NCBI GenBank assembly: GCA_964537555.1
Contig: CAZIAD010000041.1
Location: forward strand, 1 to 27,970
DNA: 27,970 nucleotides
Source of the DNA: CAYRWR01 sp964537555
GTDB lineage: Bacteria; Spirochaetota; Brevinematia; Brevinematales; CAYRWR01
Direction of reading: 5' to 3'
Both the position numbers and the translations under genes were made by a program. This document shows, piece by piece, positions 1-7,669 of the stretch. The notes beneath the pieces are model-generated. The model saw only the letters and a program-made list of their open reading frames with translations. It had not been told where the DNA came from and made no database searches. The number at the start of each line of letters is the position of its first letter. Within the stretch, counting starts at the first letter, position 1.

Positions 1-1
1 G

Positions 2-118
2 CATCCCGGCGTGATCGTGGAAAAAATAAAGTCCCTGGACCTGGGTACTATCACGGAAAATATGATTTTTTTTGATAATGCAAAAAGGCTGTTAAACCTG
101 GAATTAGTGCCTTTGTAG
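2..118 (+). CDS. C-terminal end of a probable amidohydrolase-type protein (partial)
   Basis: An open frame enters from the left edge and stops with TAG at 116-118, leaving 38 residues that begin HPGVIVEKIKSLDL and end NAKRLLNLELVPL. The pattern of a histidine-proline segment followed by an F-x-N-A-x-R-L-L tail resembles the last helix of TIM-barrel metal-dependent hydrolases (amidohydrolase superfamily), where the protein ends shortly after an NA-x-x-L-F/L motif. No catalytic residue lies inside the window, so the family call rests on this tail only. The next gene follows after 130 bases with its own promoter, so the two are probably separate units. Confidence 0.4.
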   Translation, partial: HPGVIVEKIKSLDLGTITENMIFFDNAKRLLNLELVPL

Positions 119-175
119 ATTTTATGAATTTAGGATGATATATCCTATATGAATTATAGTAATAAATAAAATCTC

Positions 176-227
176 TTGCTGTTTTTAAAGCTTAAGTATA
201 TAATCCTAAATGCAGATCACAGGATTA
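176..227 (+). promoter_or_regulatory. Promoter of the ATPase gene at 249, with inverted repeat over the -10
   Basis: A -35 box TTGCTG (176-181) and a perfect -10 box TATAAT (199-204) are 17 bases apart, upstream of the gene starting at 249. A 7-bp inverted repeat, TAATCCT (201-207) and AGGATTA (221-227), overlaps the -10 and the expected start of transcription. It could be an operator or a leader hairpin. A second AGGAT/ATCCT pair lies near 132-146. Confidence 0.6.
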
Positions 228-248
228 AATTTATTTTAAGGAAAAACT

Positions 249-926
249 ATGAAAAAACAAGTGTTTGACAAAAACAAGATCTTAAAAGAAATACACAAAG
301 GCGAACCTGTGGAACTAGTTTTTCCGGTGATCAATCAGTCCATACAGGATGTACTGCACGAAGTGATTGATGAGTTGCTCAAAAAATATAATCAGGAAGA
401 GCTCACTGATGCATTCTATAGTTCCATCAAAGAGTTGATCATAAACGGAATAAAAGCTAATGTAAAACATTACTATTTCCTTAAGAAGCAGATTTCTGCA
501 GATTCAGAGACAGAACTGAGAGAAGGATTTGAAAAGATACGGCATCTTATGGATGAAAAAGGGCTGGAGGAGTTTGAGAGTATTGCCAAAGCAGAAGGCC
601 TGCATATCAATCTTTCTATACTGCATAGCTCCGAGAGAATACTGGCTATTGTTGAAAACAGTTCCCCCTTGAGCGAATATGAAGATAAACGTATCCGTGA
701 AAAGTTTAACAAAGCCTTAAAATACGATAGTATTGTGGATTACTACATGGAAAATGCGGATGATACTGAAGGCAGTGGCCTGGGCATTACCATGATAGTA
801 TTGATGCTGAAAGGTAATGGTATTGATCCTCACGCATTTACTGTGGATTCCAAGCACCCCAATTCAACCATAGCCAAGATCGAATTTCCCCTGACAGAGC
901 CGGATATATTAAGAAACCAGGGATAG
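249..926 (+). CDS. Histidine-kinase-like ATPase (HATPase_c) domain protein
   Basis: This 225-residue soluble protein carries a GHKL/HATPase_c fold without a dimerisation or receiver domain. An N-box-like helix (ELIINGIKAN, residues 62-71) and a glycine-rich lid (GSGLGI, 175-180) are clear. Between them, the usual D-x-G-x-G ATP-contact motif is replaced by VENSSPLSE (135-143), so the ATP site is altered. Such stand-alone domains can act as anti-sigma-factor kinases (RsbW type) or as regulatory ATPases; I cannot tell which. No signal peptide or membrane segment is visible. The start at 249 has an AAGGA ribosome site 6-7 bases upstream, and a good promoter lies at 176-204. The gene stands alone and ends at a two-way terminator shared with pckA. 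Confidence 0.7.
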   Translation: MKKQVFDKNKILKEIHKGEPVELVFPVINQSIQDVLHEVIDELLKKYNQEELTDAFYSSIKELIINGIKANVKHYYFLKKQISADSETELREGFEKIRHLMDEKGLEEFESIAKAEGLHINLSILHSSERILAIVENSSPLSEYEDKRIREKFNKALKYDSIVDYYMENADDTEGSGLGITMIVLMLKGNGIDPHAFTVDSKHPNSTIAKIEFPLTEPDILRNQG

Positions 927-972
927 ATTGGGCCACTTATAGTTATTAAACACTTTCAGAAAAATAAAAAAT

Positions 973-1004
973 GGCCACCCCATACAGGGTGGCCGGATTT
1001 TTTT
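973..1004. terminator. Bidirectional Rho-independent terminator
   Basis: An 8-bp perfect stem GGCCACCC (973-980) / GGGTGGCC (987-994) has a 6-base loop. It is followed on the plus strand by seven T (998-1004) and preceded by an A-rich run (961-971), so it can stop transcription from both sides. It sits between the convergent 3' ends at 926 and 1018. Confidence 0.9.
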
Positions 1005-1017
1005 GGAAGATAATGAT

Positions 1018-2661
1018 TTACTTGATTTCGGAGATCACCTTTTCTATGGATGCTTTAGCATCTGCCGGGACTTTATCGATCCCGCCTTTTTCGGTCTCTC
1101 TGGATTCAAAGAATTTTATACGGTCCTGCATGCGGGCAATGAACTGATTTTTATAATCCTGGTCATTCAGGTCGACTTTAAAGTCGGGCAGGTCCATGAT
1201 CTCAATATCAGAGAATGAAGCCCATTTGTGGAATTTAGCCTTCTTTTCGATAATATCTTCTATGATACCCAGCGTATGTTTAGGCTGAACCTTTTTACCC
1301 ATGAAATCTCCGGTATTTAAAACATAGCATTCTACACCGGTGTCAATCAGATGTTTGATCTTTTCATAATCCTGGCTCAGAGGGTAGGTACGGAAAGGAT
1401 TGGCATAGGGCTCTACAACCAGTGCATTGGGGTCAACACCGGGAGCCAGACGCTCTGCAGTAGTACGTTTTGTAGCCAGAGTCGCTCCCATGGCAGAGCC
1501 AAAAGAGGCCCCATTCAGCTTGATCACAGGGGGAATGGTAGGGTCTTTCATGAGCCAGAATATAGCATTGATCTTCTCATTGATACGATCGACACGGTTA
1601 GGGGACCACAGCTTCGATTTTACGGCCCGGCCGTTACCATTACGCACATCCGATGTGACGGCGTATACTTTTCCGTCTTCTGCTATAGTAGCACCATTAT
1701 TCTGCAAAGTAAGGATGTATTTGTTATCTTCACAGCCCATAGGATAGTCTTGTGTCTTATCAAAATAGGCCGGCTCCAGGGCAATGGAAAACTTTTCCTT
1801 GTCATCGATGATGAATGCATCATCATGTAGTACAGTGACGTCATACTTGTCACCATGCTTGGCGTGAGTGATAGTGGATTTACCTGATCCTGATAGTCCG
1901 AACACTGCTACCACGTATTTATGGTCTTTTGCCAGGTTATATCTTTTTAGGCCACCATGAGCCGTTGCGAAGCCATTACGGACCGCGGTACCCCAGCCCA
2001 GAGTCAGGGTTCCTTTTTTATGTTCCCCGAAATAACGCATACCCAGTAATACAGCTACATTATGCTCGGGATCAAAGAAGGTAAGACCCATGGGATGATC
2101 GGGATGTGACCAGTAGGGGTCTGAGAAAATAAAGATATCTCCTTCAGGCAACTGCTTTGATTCAGCATACATCTGCCTATAGGTTTCATTCACATACTGG
2201 AAATTCAGCATCCAGGAAAGCATGACATTTTCAAATCCTTCAGGAATCAGAAGATGGGCTTTTACCATAAAATCTTTATCCAGGCCGACATAACTTTCTG
2301 CATGATACATAAGACGTTCCCGGGTGTTGAAGATGGCTTCCCGGATCTTGGCAGAGTATTCTTTTAGATTTACATCAGGTTCGCCCAGTATACGACGTGC
2401 AGCCGCAGCTCTTCCGAACACAGTCCCATCGTTAAACAGGAGTACGTTGGCATTTTCAGGCAATCCCATTTCTTCAGGTTTATATATAGGCATGCCAGTG
2501 AGCTCTATGGTTCCGGGGCTGGTTTGAGCCAGTTTATAAGCTTCAGACGGGGTCTTTACCTTTTCAACATTATTCTGATAAAAAGCCGTTTCTACGGTGG
2601 TCCTGATCTGAGAGATTAAACTATCAAAATCTTTCTGATCTTTCAGGTGTCCATGTGTCAT
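1018..2661 (-). CDS. pckA: Phosphoenolpyruvate carboxykinase (ATP)
   Basis: The 547-residue product interconverts oxaloacetate plus ATP with PEP, CO2 and ADP in the cytoplasm. Visible motifs are the kinase-1a loop GLSGSGKST (residues 255-263), the metal-binding LHDDAF segment (278-283), and ALEPAYFDKTQDYP (294-307). This spelling matches a divergent branch of ATP-type PEPCK rather than the E. coli form (GDDEHGW); length is close to the usual 530-550. An open frame extends 20 codons further to 2721, but the ATG at 2661 has an AGGAG site at the right distance, so I start there. Downstream of the oadGAB genes on the same strand, it fits a PEP-oxaloacetate-pyruvate route. In an anaerobe it may run towards oxaloacetate, yielding ATP; that direction is inference. 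Confidence 0.9.
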   Translation of the reverse strand: MTHGHLKDQKDFDSLISQIRTTVETAFYQNNVEKVKTPSEAYKLAQTSPGTIELTGMPIYKPEEMGLPENANVLLFNDGTVFGRAAAARRILGEPDVNLKEYSAKIREAIFNTRERLMYHAESYVGLDKDFMVKAHLLIPEGFENVMLSWMLNFQYVNETYRQMYAESKQLPEGDIFIFSDPYWSHPDHPMGLTFFDPEHNVAVLLGMRYFGEHKKGTLTLGWGTAVRNGFATAHGGLKRYNLAKDHKYVVAVFGLSGSGKSTITHAKHGDKYDVTVLHDDAFIIDDKEKFSIALEPAYFDKTQDYPMGCEDNKYILTLQNNGATIAEDGKVYAVTSDVRNGNGRAVKSKLWSPNRVDRINEKINAIFWLMKDPTIPPVIKLNGASFGSAMGATLATKRTTAERLAPGVDPNALVVEPYANPFRTYPLSQDYEKIKHLIDTGVECYVLNTGDFMGKKVQPKHTLGIIEDIIEKKAKFHKWASFSDIEIMDLPDFKVDLNDQDYKNQFIARMQDRIKFFESRETEKGGIDKVPADAKASIEKVISEIK

Positions 2662-2683
2662 TATTATCTCCTTAATTATAAAT

Positions 2684-2712
2684 AATTTATTTAGTCTATA
2701 TGATACAGTCAA
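2684..2712 (-). promoter_or_regulatory. Possible pckA promoter
   Basis: Read on the minus strand, TTGACT (2707-2712) is followed after 17 bases by TAAATT (2684-2689), which is a good -35 with a modest -10. It lies in the 128-base gap between oadB and pckA, so pckA may be transcribed alone as well as with the oad genes. An alternative pair, TTGCGT then TAGACT, overlaps it. Confidence 0.35.
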
Positions 2713-2747
2713 AAAACGCAACGTATTGAAAAGTAATCACATATTTG

Positions 2748-2781
2748 TTAAATAATATTTAATATGTTAAATATTATTTAA
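2748..2781. repeat. Perfect AT-only 15-bp inverted repeat between oadB and pckA
   Basis: The arms TTAAATAATATTTAA (2748-2762) and TTAAATATTATTTAA (2767-2781) are exact reverse complements around a 4-base loop. It lies just beyond the oadB stop. On the minus strand it is not followed by a T-tract, so it is not a standard terminator for oadB. It may be an attenuating hairpin, an RNA 3'-end stabiliser or a protein-binding site. Confidence 0.6.
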
Positions 2782-2789
2782 TTTTTGAA

Positions 2790-4310
2790 CTACATAAACA
2801 GCGCGATCATTACTCCGGCTGCGATGGCAGATCCTATTACTCCGGCAACATTGGGCCCCATAGCGTGCATCAGGAGGAAGTTGCCCGGATCCTCGTCCAT
2901 ACCCACTTTATTGACTACCCGCGCGGCCATAGGCACAGCAGATACCCCTGCGGCCCCGATTAAGGGATTGATAGGATCCCTGGAGAATCTGGCCATTATT
3001 TTAGCGAATATCACTCCGGCTCCGGTCCCAAAGGAAAAAGCAATCAATCCCAGGAACAGTATACCTAAAGATGCCGGCTGCATAAACTTGAAAGCAGCCA
3101 TCTGCATCCCTACGCCTAAACCCAGGAAAATGGTTACAATATTTATCAGTTCATTCTGTAAGGTCTTGGATAATCTTTCCACCATACCGCTTTCTTTAGC
3201 CAGATTTCCAAAAGTAAGGGCGCCCATTAAAGGCACAGCGGATGGTAATAATAAAGCTGAAAGGCCCAGGACTATTAAAGGGAAGATTATTTTTTCTACT
3301 TTAGATACGGGACGCAACTGTTTCATGTGTATAGAGCGTTCTTTACGGGTGGTCAGCAGTCTCATAATAGGGGGCTGTATCATGGGCACCAATGCCATAT
3401 ATGAATAGGCTGCTACTGCTATTGACCCCATGAGTTTAGGGGCCAGTTTGGAAGCTACATATATGGAAGTAGGGCCGTCCGCCCCTCCGATAATAGAAAT
3501 AGCACAGGCATCCATCATTGAAAAATTGATTCCTGGCACCAGATTAAGAGCCACAGCTCCCACCAGGGTACCAAATATGCCAAATTGGGCGGCAGCACCG
3601 AGGAGTGCAGTCTTGGGATTAGCTATAAGTGGGCCAAAGTCAGTGAGAGCTCCCACCCCCATGAAGATGATAAGAGGGAAGAGTTCATTCTTAATACCCA
3701 TCTCGAAAATGATCTTCAAAAAACCATGGTGGTTTCCTAATCCGGCCAGAGGTACATTGACCCAGATAGTACCAAATGCTATAGGGATAAGAAGCAGAGG
3801 TTCAAATCCCCGGGCTATTCCCAGATAGAGAAGGAGTAGGCCAATCCCTATCATGATTAATTTCTGCCAACCGAAAGAATGCACTGTTTTTGACTGATAC
3901 TCTTCCGGTGTCATATAATAATGCTGCTTGTCATCGGTTTGAAAAGAAATATTGCCATCGTCCATAATCGTCTTCGAAATCACCAGTTTTTGCTCTTCCT
4001 CAGAGCGGACATCATCTATTATGGAAACGTACTCTTCTTTCTCAGTAAAAAAGGCAAAAATCCCGGAAGAACGGGCAATACTGTCTATCAGTCTTTTTAC
4101 TGAAAAGTCTTTGAGTCCCGAATCCGTGGTGTTTTGAGACATAGTTTCAGATTCCCGGAGCTCACTGTGCGGAGTAACTCTGATATCTTTATTGTCATTC
4201 GTCCTGGCAAACATACCCTTACTGTTGGCAGTAAAAAAACCTAAAATTCCCAATAACACAACAGCTATAACAGTCCTGTACACGAGAGGGGAAATCTTTT
4301 TTTTGTCCAT
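2790..4310 (-). CDS. oadB: Na+-translocating oxaloacetate decarboxylase, beta subunit
   Basis: This polytopic inner-membrane protein couples decarboxylation of carboxybiotin to Na+ export. It shows two signature stretches of the family: GGADGPTSIY (residues 275-284), containing the conserved essential aspartate, and NPLIGAAGVSAVP (448-460), which lines the sodium path. Many hydrophobic segments follow from residue 148 onward. The protein is 506 residues, longer than the roughly 400-440 usual for OadB, because residues 1-145 form an extra part: one membrane helix (12-28) and about 115 hydrophilic residues before the conserved core. The ATG at 4310 lies four bases after the oadA stop, so translation is probably coupled. 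The related GcdB and MmdB subunits share this fold, but the OadA neighbour favours oxaloacetate. Confidence 0.92.
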   Translation of the reverse strand: MDKKKISPLVYRTVIAVVLLGILGFFTANSKGMFARTNDNKDIRVTPHSELRESETMSQNTTDSGLKDFSVKRLIDSIARSSGIFAFFTEKEEYVSIIDDVRSEEEQKLVISKTIMDDGNISFQTDDKQHYYMTPEEYQSKTVHSFGWQKLIMIGIGLLLLYLGIARGFEPLLLIPIAFGTIWVNVPLAGLGNHHGFLKIIFEMGIKNELFPLIIFMGVGALTDFGPLIANPKTALLGAAAQFGIFGTLVGAVALNLVPGINFSMMDACAISIIGGADGPTSIYVASKLAPKLMGSIAVAAYSYMALVPMIQPPIMRLLTTRKERSIHMKQLRPVSKVEKIIFPLIVLGLSALLLPSAVPLMGALTFGNLAKESGMVERLSKTLQNELINIVTIFLGLGVGMQMAAFKFMQPASLGILFLGLIAFSFGTGAGVIFAKIMARFSRDPINPLIGAAGVSAVPMAARVVNKVGMDEDPGNFLLMHAMGPNVAGVIGSAIAAGVMIALFM

Positions 4311-4314
4311 TATC

Positions 4315-6075
4315 CTATCCTATTTCTGCTATTACCTGATGTGCCTGTATCTGGTCACCGGTATTGACCAGATATTTTATCTTTCCGCCTACAGTAGCTT
4401 TTACAGGCAGTTCCATTTTCATAGATTCCACCATAAGTATAATGTCACCCGGTTTTACAGTAGTACCATTGTCACAACTCAGTTTTAATACGGTTCCTGC
4501 AACAGGTGACTCCATGGCCGTCAGGGTGTCAGCAGACAGGGAAGATTTCTCCTGAGATCCGGTATTGACTGAAGACTCTGTGACCAGTACCGTACCCTCT
4601 TCACGTACACTTACCGAGTAATCCTTACCATCTACATTGACCAGATATTTTGCGGGCCCCTTATTTGTGGCCGGACTGACCGGGGCAGGGGCTGGACTGG
4701 CAGCTGGGTTTTCAAAGCTTACAGGGCCATCTTTTCTGGTCTCGAAAAATTTTAATGCTACCTGAGGGAACAGCGCATAGGTCAGTACATCGTCTATATC
4801 TACTTTTTTTACACCCAGTTTTTCTTTTAATTCTGCTTCGATTTTAGGCAGTTCATTGGGGATATCATCCGCGGGCCTATGGGAAATGGCAGCATCCATA
4901 TTTAACTCTTTAAGAGCTCTTTTTACCAAATCAGGATTAGGTGCTACTGCCGTCTTACCATATTTGCCGGCCAGCATATCTTTTGATTCGGCAGTCAGAT
5001 TCTGATAGCGGCCAAACAGGACATTGAATACTGCCTGAGTACCGACGATCTGAGAGGAGGGAGTAACCAGAGGAGGGTAACCAAAATCTTTTTTGACTAT
5101 GGCTATTTCATCCAGTACAGCATCCATTTTATCAGCAGCACCCTGGTCTTTCAGTTGCTTTTCCAGGTTTGACAGCATACCACCCGGAACCTGAGCTTCC
5201 AGAATACGGGTATCAGCGCCGGTAAATGAGGATTCGAACTGCTTGTATTTCTTTCTTACCTCTCTGAAATGGGCTGCGATCTCCAGAAGTAGTTTGTGAT
5301 CCAGTCCTGTATCAAATTCTGTCCCTTTGAAGATTTCCACCAGAGTCTCGGTAGGGCTATGGGAGGTCCCCATTGACAAAGAAGAGATCACTGTATCTAT
5401 CATATCAGCCCCTGCTTCTACTCCCTTCATGAGAGTAGCTACTGACATACCGGTAGTGGCATGACAGTGCAGATTGATGGGAATGTCCAGTTTTTTCTTT
5501 AAACCCTTGATTAATTCATAGGCATCATAGGGTTTTAATAAAGAAGCCATATCCTTGATACACAGGGAGTCTGCCCCCATGCTTTGCATTTCCTGGGCCA
5601 GTTCAATATATTTTTTAATGGTGTGGGCAGGAGATACCGTATAGGATATGGTAGCCTGTGCGTGTTTTTTACTTTTCTTAACTGCCTGTATTGCTGTCTT
5701 TAGATTTCTCGGATCGTTTAAAGCATCAAAAATCCGGAAAACATCGACTCCATTTATGGCAGCCCTTTCCACAAACTTTTCTACTACATCATCTGCATAA
5801 TGCCGGTAACCTAAAATATTCTGAGCACGCAGCAACATTTGCATGGGAGTATCCGGCATTGCTTTCTTTAAAGTACGTATACGTTCCCAGGGATCCTCAT
5901 TTAAAAAACGGATGCAGGAGTCAAAAGTAGCCCCCCCCCATGTTTCCAGGGACCAGTATCCCACCTTATTTAATTTTTCTGTTATGGGAAGCATGTCCGA
6001 TGTAAGCATCCGGGTAGCCAATAAAGATTGATGCCCGTCCCTCAGGATTAGATCAGTGATTTTTACTTTTGCCAT
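4315..6075 (-). CDS. oadA: Oxaloacetate decarboxylase, alpha subunit (carboxyltransferase plus biotin carrier)
   Basis: The 586-residue protein moves the C4 carboxyl group of oxaloacetate onto its own biotin and hands it to OadB. The N-terminal TIM-barrel carboxyltransferase shows RDGHQSLLATRM (12-23), WGGATFD, the lysine motif CIKDMASLLKP and the metal-binding LHCHATTGM. A middle PYC_OADA domain follows, then a proline/alanine-rich linker (near residues 460-475) and a biotinyl domain with VESMKMELPV; the biotinylated lysine is about residue 553. The motif reads ESMKM rather than the commoner EAMKM. The start at 6075 has a strong GGGAGG ribosome site. It sits second in an oadG-oadA-oadB operon. 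A pyruvate carboxylase subunit B has a similar layout, but the beta subunit next door decides for decarboxylase. Confidence 0.93.
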   Translation of the reverse strand: MAKVKITDLILRDGHQSLLATRMLTSDMLPITEKLNKVGYWSLETWGGATFDSCIRFLNEDPWERIRTLKKAMPDTPMQMLLRAQNILGYRHYADDVVEKFVERAAINGVDVFRIFDALNDPRNLKTAIQAVKKSKKHAQATISYTVSPAHTIKKYIELAQEMQSMGADSLCIKDMASLLKPYDAYELIKGLKKKLDIPINLHCHATTGMSVATLMKGVEAGADMIDTVISSLSMGTSHSPTETLVEIFKGTEFDTGLDHKLLLEIAAHFREVRKKYKQFESSFTGADTRILEAQVPGGMLSNLEKQLKDQGAADKMDAVLDEIAIVKKDFGYPPLVTPSSQIVGTQAVFNVLFGRYQNLTAESKDMLAGKYGKTAVAPNPDLVKRALKELNMDAAISHRPADDIPNELPKIEAELKEKLGVKKVDIDDVLTYALFPQVALKFFETRKDGPVSFENPAASPAPAPVSPATNKGPAKYLVNVDGKDYSVSVREEGTVLVTESSVNTGSQEKSSLSADTLTAMESPVAGTVLKLSCDNGTTVKPGDIILMVESMKMELPVKATVGGKIKYLVNTGDQIQAHQVIAEIG

Positions 6076-6093
6076 TGTATCCTCCCGGTATGA

Positions 6094-6327
6094 CTATTTA
6101 TTTTTTTCCTGTCGAAATTTTATGACAGCAGCAGTGACTGCCGCGATGATATTTTTATCTTTGACTATAGCAGAAGATGATTCAGTGTCACTATCCAGTT
6201 TCAACAAATGAATGATCCTGTGACTCAGATTTACGCTCAATATGAGCACTGACAGAAACAGAAAGACAATGGACAAACCTATGACCATAATGATTAGGCT
6301 TTGCTGAATGAGTGTTGATACTTCCAA
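6094..6327 (-). CDS. oadG: Small membrane subunit of the decarboxylase (OadG-like gamma)
   Basis: This 77-residue protein has one N-terminal membrane helix (about residues 10-32) followed by a polar segment and a helix resembling IIAAVTAAVIKFR (60-72), the layout of OadG, which tethers OadA to the membrane. Sequence identity among gamma subunits is low, so position as first gene before oadA is part of the argument. The start codon is TTG at 6327, preceded by GGGAG six bases upstream; there is no better ATG in frame. A minus-strand promoter lies at 6358-6386. It ends 18 bases before oadA. Confidence 0.75.
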   Translation of the reverse strand: MEVSTLIQQSLIIMVIGLSIVFLFLSVLILSVNLSHRIIHLLKLDSDTESSSAIVKDKNIIAAVTAAVIKFRQEKNK

Positions 6328-6357
6328 GAATAGCTCCCACTTGATTTAATCTATGGA

Positions 6358-6386
6358 AGTATAAACCATGATGAATAATAATGCAA
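6358..6386 (-). promoter_or_regulatory. Promoter of the oadG-oadA-oadB operon
   Basis: On the minus strand, TTGCAT (6381-6386) and TATACT (6358-6363) are separated by 17 bases. Transcription would begin near 6350, just upstream of the oadG start at 6327. It directly follows the terminator of the preceding minus-strand gene. Confidence 0.6.
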
Positions 6387-6395
6387 ACGATTTAT

Positions 6396-6451
6396 AAAAA
6401 AAGAATAAATTGCAATATTACTGCCTAATTAATAGGCAGCAATATTGCAAT
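6396..6451 (-). terminator. Rho-independent terminator of the envelope-protein gene
   Basis: An 18-base inverted repeat (6409-6426 and 6434-6451, one mismatch) with a 7-base loop is followed on the minus strand by a T-rich run matching the A-rich stretch 6396-6408. It insulates the gene ending at 6460 from oadG. Confidence 0.8.
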
Positions 6452-6459
6452 GATTGATT

Positions 6460-7530
6460 TTATAGCTCTCCCTGCACCGACAGGAATACGCCCATGGCCC
6501 CATCAGGGGTATGAGTGTTTAAGTAAAAAGGCCCTGTACTATAGTGAACGCCCAGCTTGTAACGCAGATTATTAAGATTAAAGTAAGTATAAGCGCCCAC
6601 ACGGTCACTGATGGTAGACGCGCTGGCAGGGGCTCCCAGTGTCACAGGATCCGCATAGGTCAGGGTATTTTCTGCACCAATCCCGAATGCGTTTATGACG
6701 ACACCCATAGAGAGATAGACATCTATATCTGAAAAAGTTGAGTTTCCTACTGTCTCCGGTGTCCCATTGTATTCACTAGGCCTCATAAACAGGGTAATGA
6801 CTTGCTCAAATATCCCAGTCCTGAGTTTTTCGGTGAAATTTACGTATAGTTCATCGGCTGTGGGAGTAGCAGTAAAATCTGAATCGGGCAGATACACACT
6901 TAAGAGAAAATTCACTTTAGGGTTTAAGGTCCTCAGGGTGATTCCTATATGTTTATTCAGGGAAAAGTTGGTGTCAAAACTGACTCCCAGATAGGCTTCC
7001 AGCTCGATGGTATCAGTATTAAAAAAGATTACTGCATCCCCATTAAAGAAATTGGTACCCCCTTTAGGGCTGGAATAGATCATAAAGTGAGGCTCAAACA
7101 TCTTGTCCCACATGGAAAGCGAAAACTCCAGGCCCGTCCCGTTTATAGTGTGATAGCCCAGGTATTCCAATCCCGGCCGCTGATGATATTGAAAACCGGT
7201 ATAATCGACTCCGGACCGGCCCAGTTTAAGATTGTTCCCCATAAAGAAACCAAATTCAAACCATTCATTGGGATGGACCATTGATTTTAAAGTGGATAAT
7301 TCTATAAAGTTAGAACTTAAGGTCTGAATCTGATACCCTGAAAAACCAAACTCCAGCTCAACCCCGTATTTTAGGCCTGTGTCAAACTGCATAGTAAAAT
7401 CATAGGAAGTCACAAAACCAAAATAATTGTCCATTTCCGTATATACGAAAAAATCAGGGATCTTCACACTAATAGAATAAAGGGGGGTGAGAAACAACAA
7501 CAGGAGCATAGACCCAAGAAATCTTTTCAT
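6460..7530 (-). CDS. Exported outer-membrane beta-barrel-type protein, function unknown
   Basis: The 356-residue product starts MKRFLGSMLLLLFLTPLYS, a clear cleavable signal peptide of about 20 residues. The rest alternates polar and hydrophobic residues with many aromatic strand ends (for example FGFVTSYDFTMQF, GLKYGVELEFGFSGY, YKLGVHYSTGPFYL) and ends in a strand-like segment, all typical of a beta-barrel envelope protein. I recognise no specific porin or adhesin family. An ATG four codons earlier (7542) overlaps the ribosome site GGAGGT; the ATG at 7528-7530 is correctly spaced behind it and is the better start. It is a single-gene unit with its own promoter (7555-7583) and terminator. Confidence 0.65.
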   Translation of the reverse strand: MKRFLGSMLLLLFLTPLYSISVKIPDFFVYTEMDNYFGFVTSYDFTMQFDTGLKYGVELEFGFSGYQIQTLSSNFIELSTLKSMVHPNEWFEFGFFMGNNLKLGRSGVDYTGFQYHQRPGLEYLGYHTINGTGLEFSLSMWDKMFEPHFMIYSSPKGGTNFFNGDAVIFFNTDTIELEAYLGVSFDTNFSLNKHIGITLRTLNPKVNFLLSVYLPDSDFTATPTADELYVNFTEKLRTGIFEQVITLFMRPSEYNGTPETVGNSTFSDIDVYLSMGVVINAFGIGAENTLTYADPVTLGAPASASTISDRVGAYTYFNLNNLRYKLGVHYSTGPFYLNTHTPDGAMGVFLSVQGEL

Positions 7531-7554
7531 AACTACCTCCATTTATATACCTGT

Positions 7555-7583
7555 AATGTATCATTAGCAGACATAAATATCAA
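7555..7583 (-). promoter_or_regulatory. Promoter of the beta-barrel protein gene
   Basis: On the minus strand, TTGATA (7578-7583) and TACATT (7555-7560) are spaced by 17 bases, 25 bases upstream of the start at 7530. Confidence 0.5.
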
Positions 7584-7586
7584 GTA

Positions 7587-7615
7587 TTGTTTTTTATACA
7601 TCGAATCTTTATAAA
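7587..7615 (+). promoter_or_regulatory. Possible promoter of the PilZ gene
   Basis: TTGTTT (7587-7592) and TATAAA (7610-7615) are 17 bases apart and point towards the gene at 7670. The -35 is weak. It is back to back with the minus-strand promoter at 7555-7583. Confidence 0.4.
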
Positions 7616-7669
7616 ATTTGAAAAACATGTTAAGATGATTTTCTCAATTAATTTAACAGGACTTATATT

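Noticed and set aside
1003..1830. Plus-strand frames opposite pckA
   Set aside because: They lie antisense to a gene with full PEPCK motifs, have no ribosome sites and show no protein-family character.
2662..2721. Twenty-codon N-terminal extension of pckA
   Set aside because: The AGGAG site lies just before the ATG at 2661, and the extension would cross the expected promoter region.
2785..3828. Long plus-strand frames (up to 207 codons) opposite oadB
   Set aside because: They mirror the hydrophobic oadB codons; proline/alanine/threonine-rich translation without motifs is typical of an antisense shadow.
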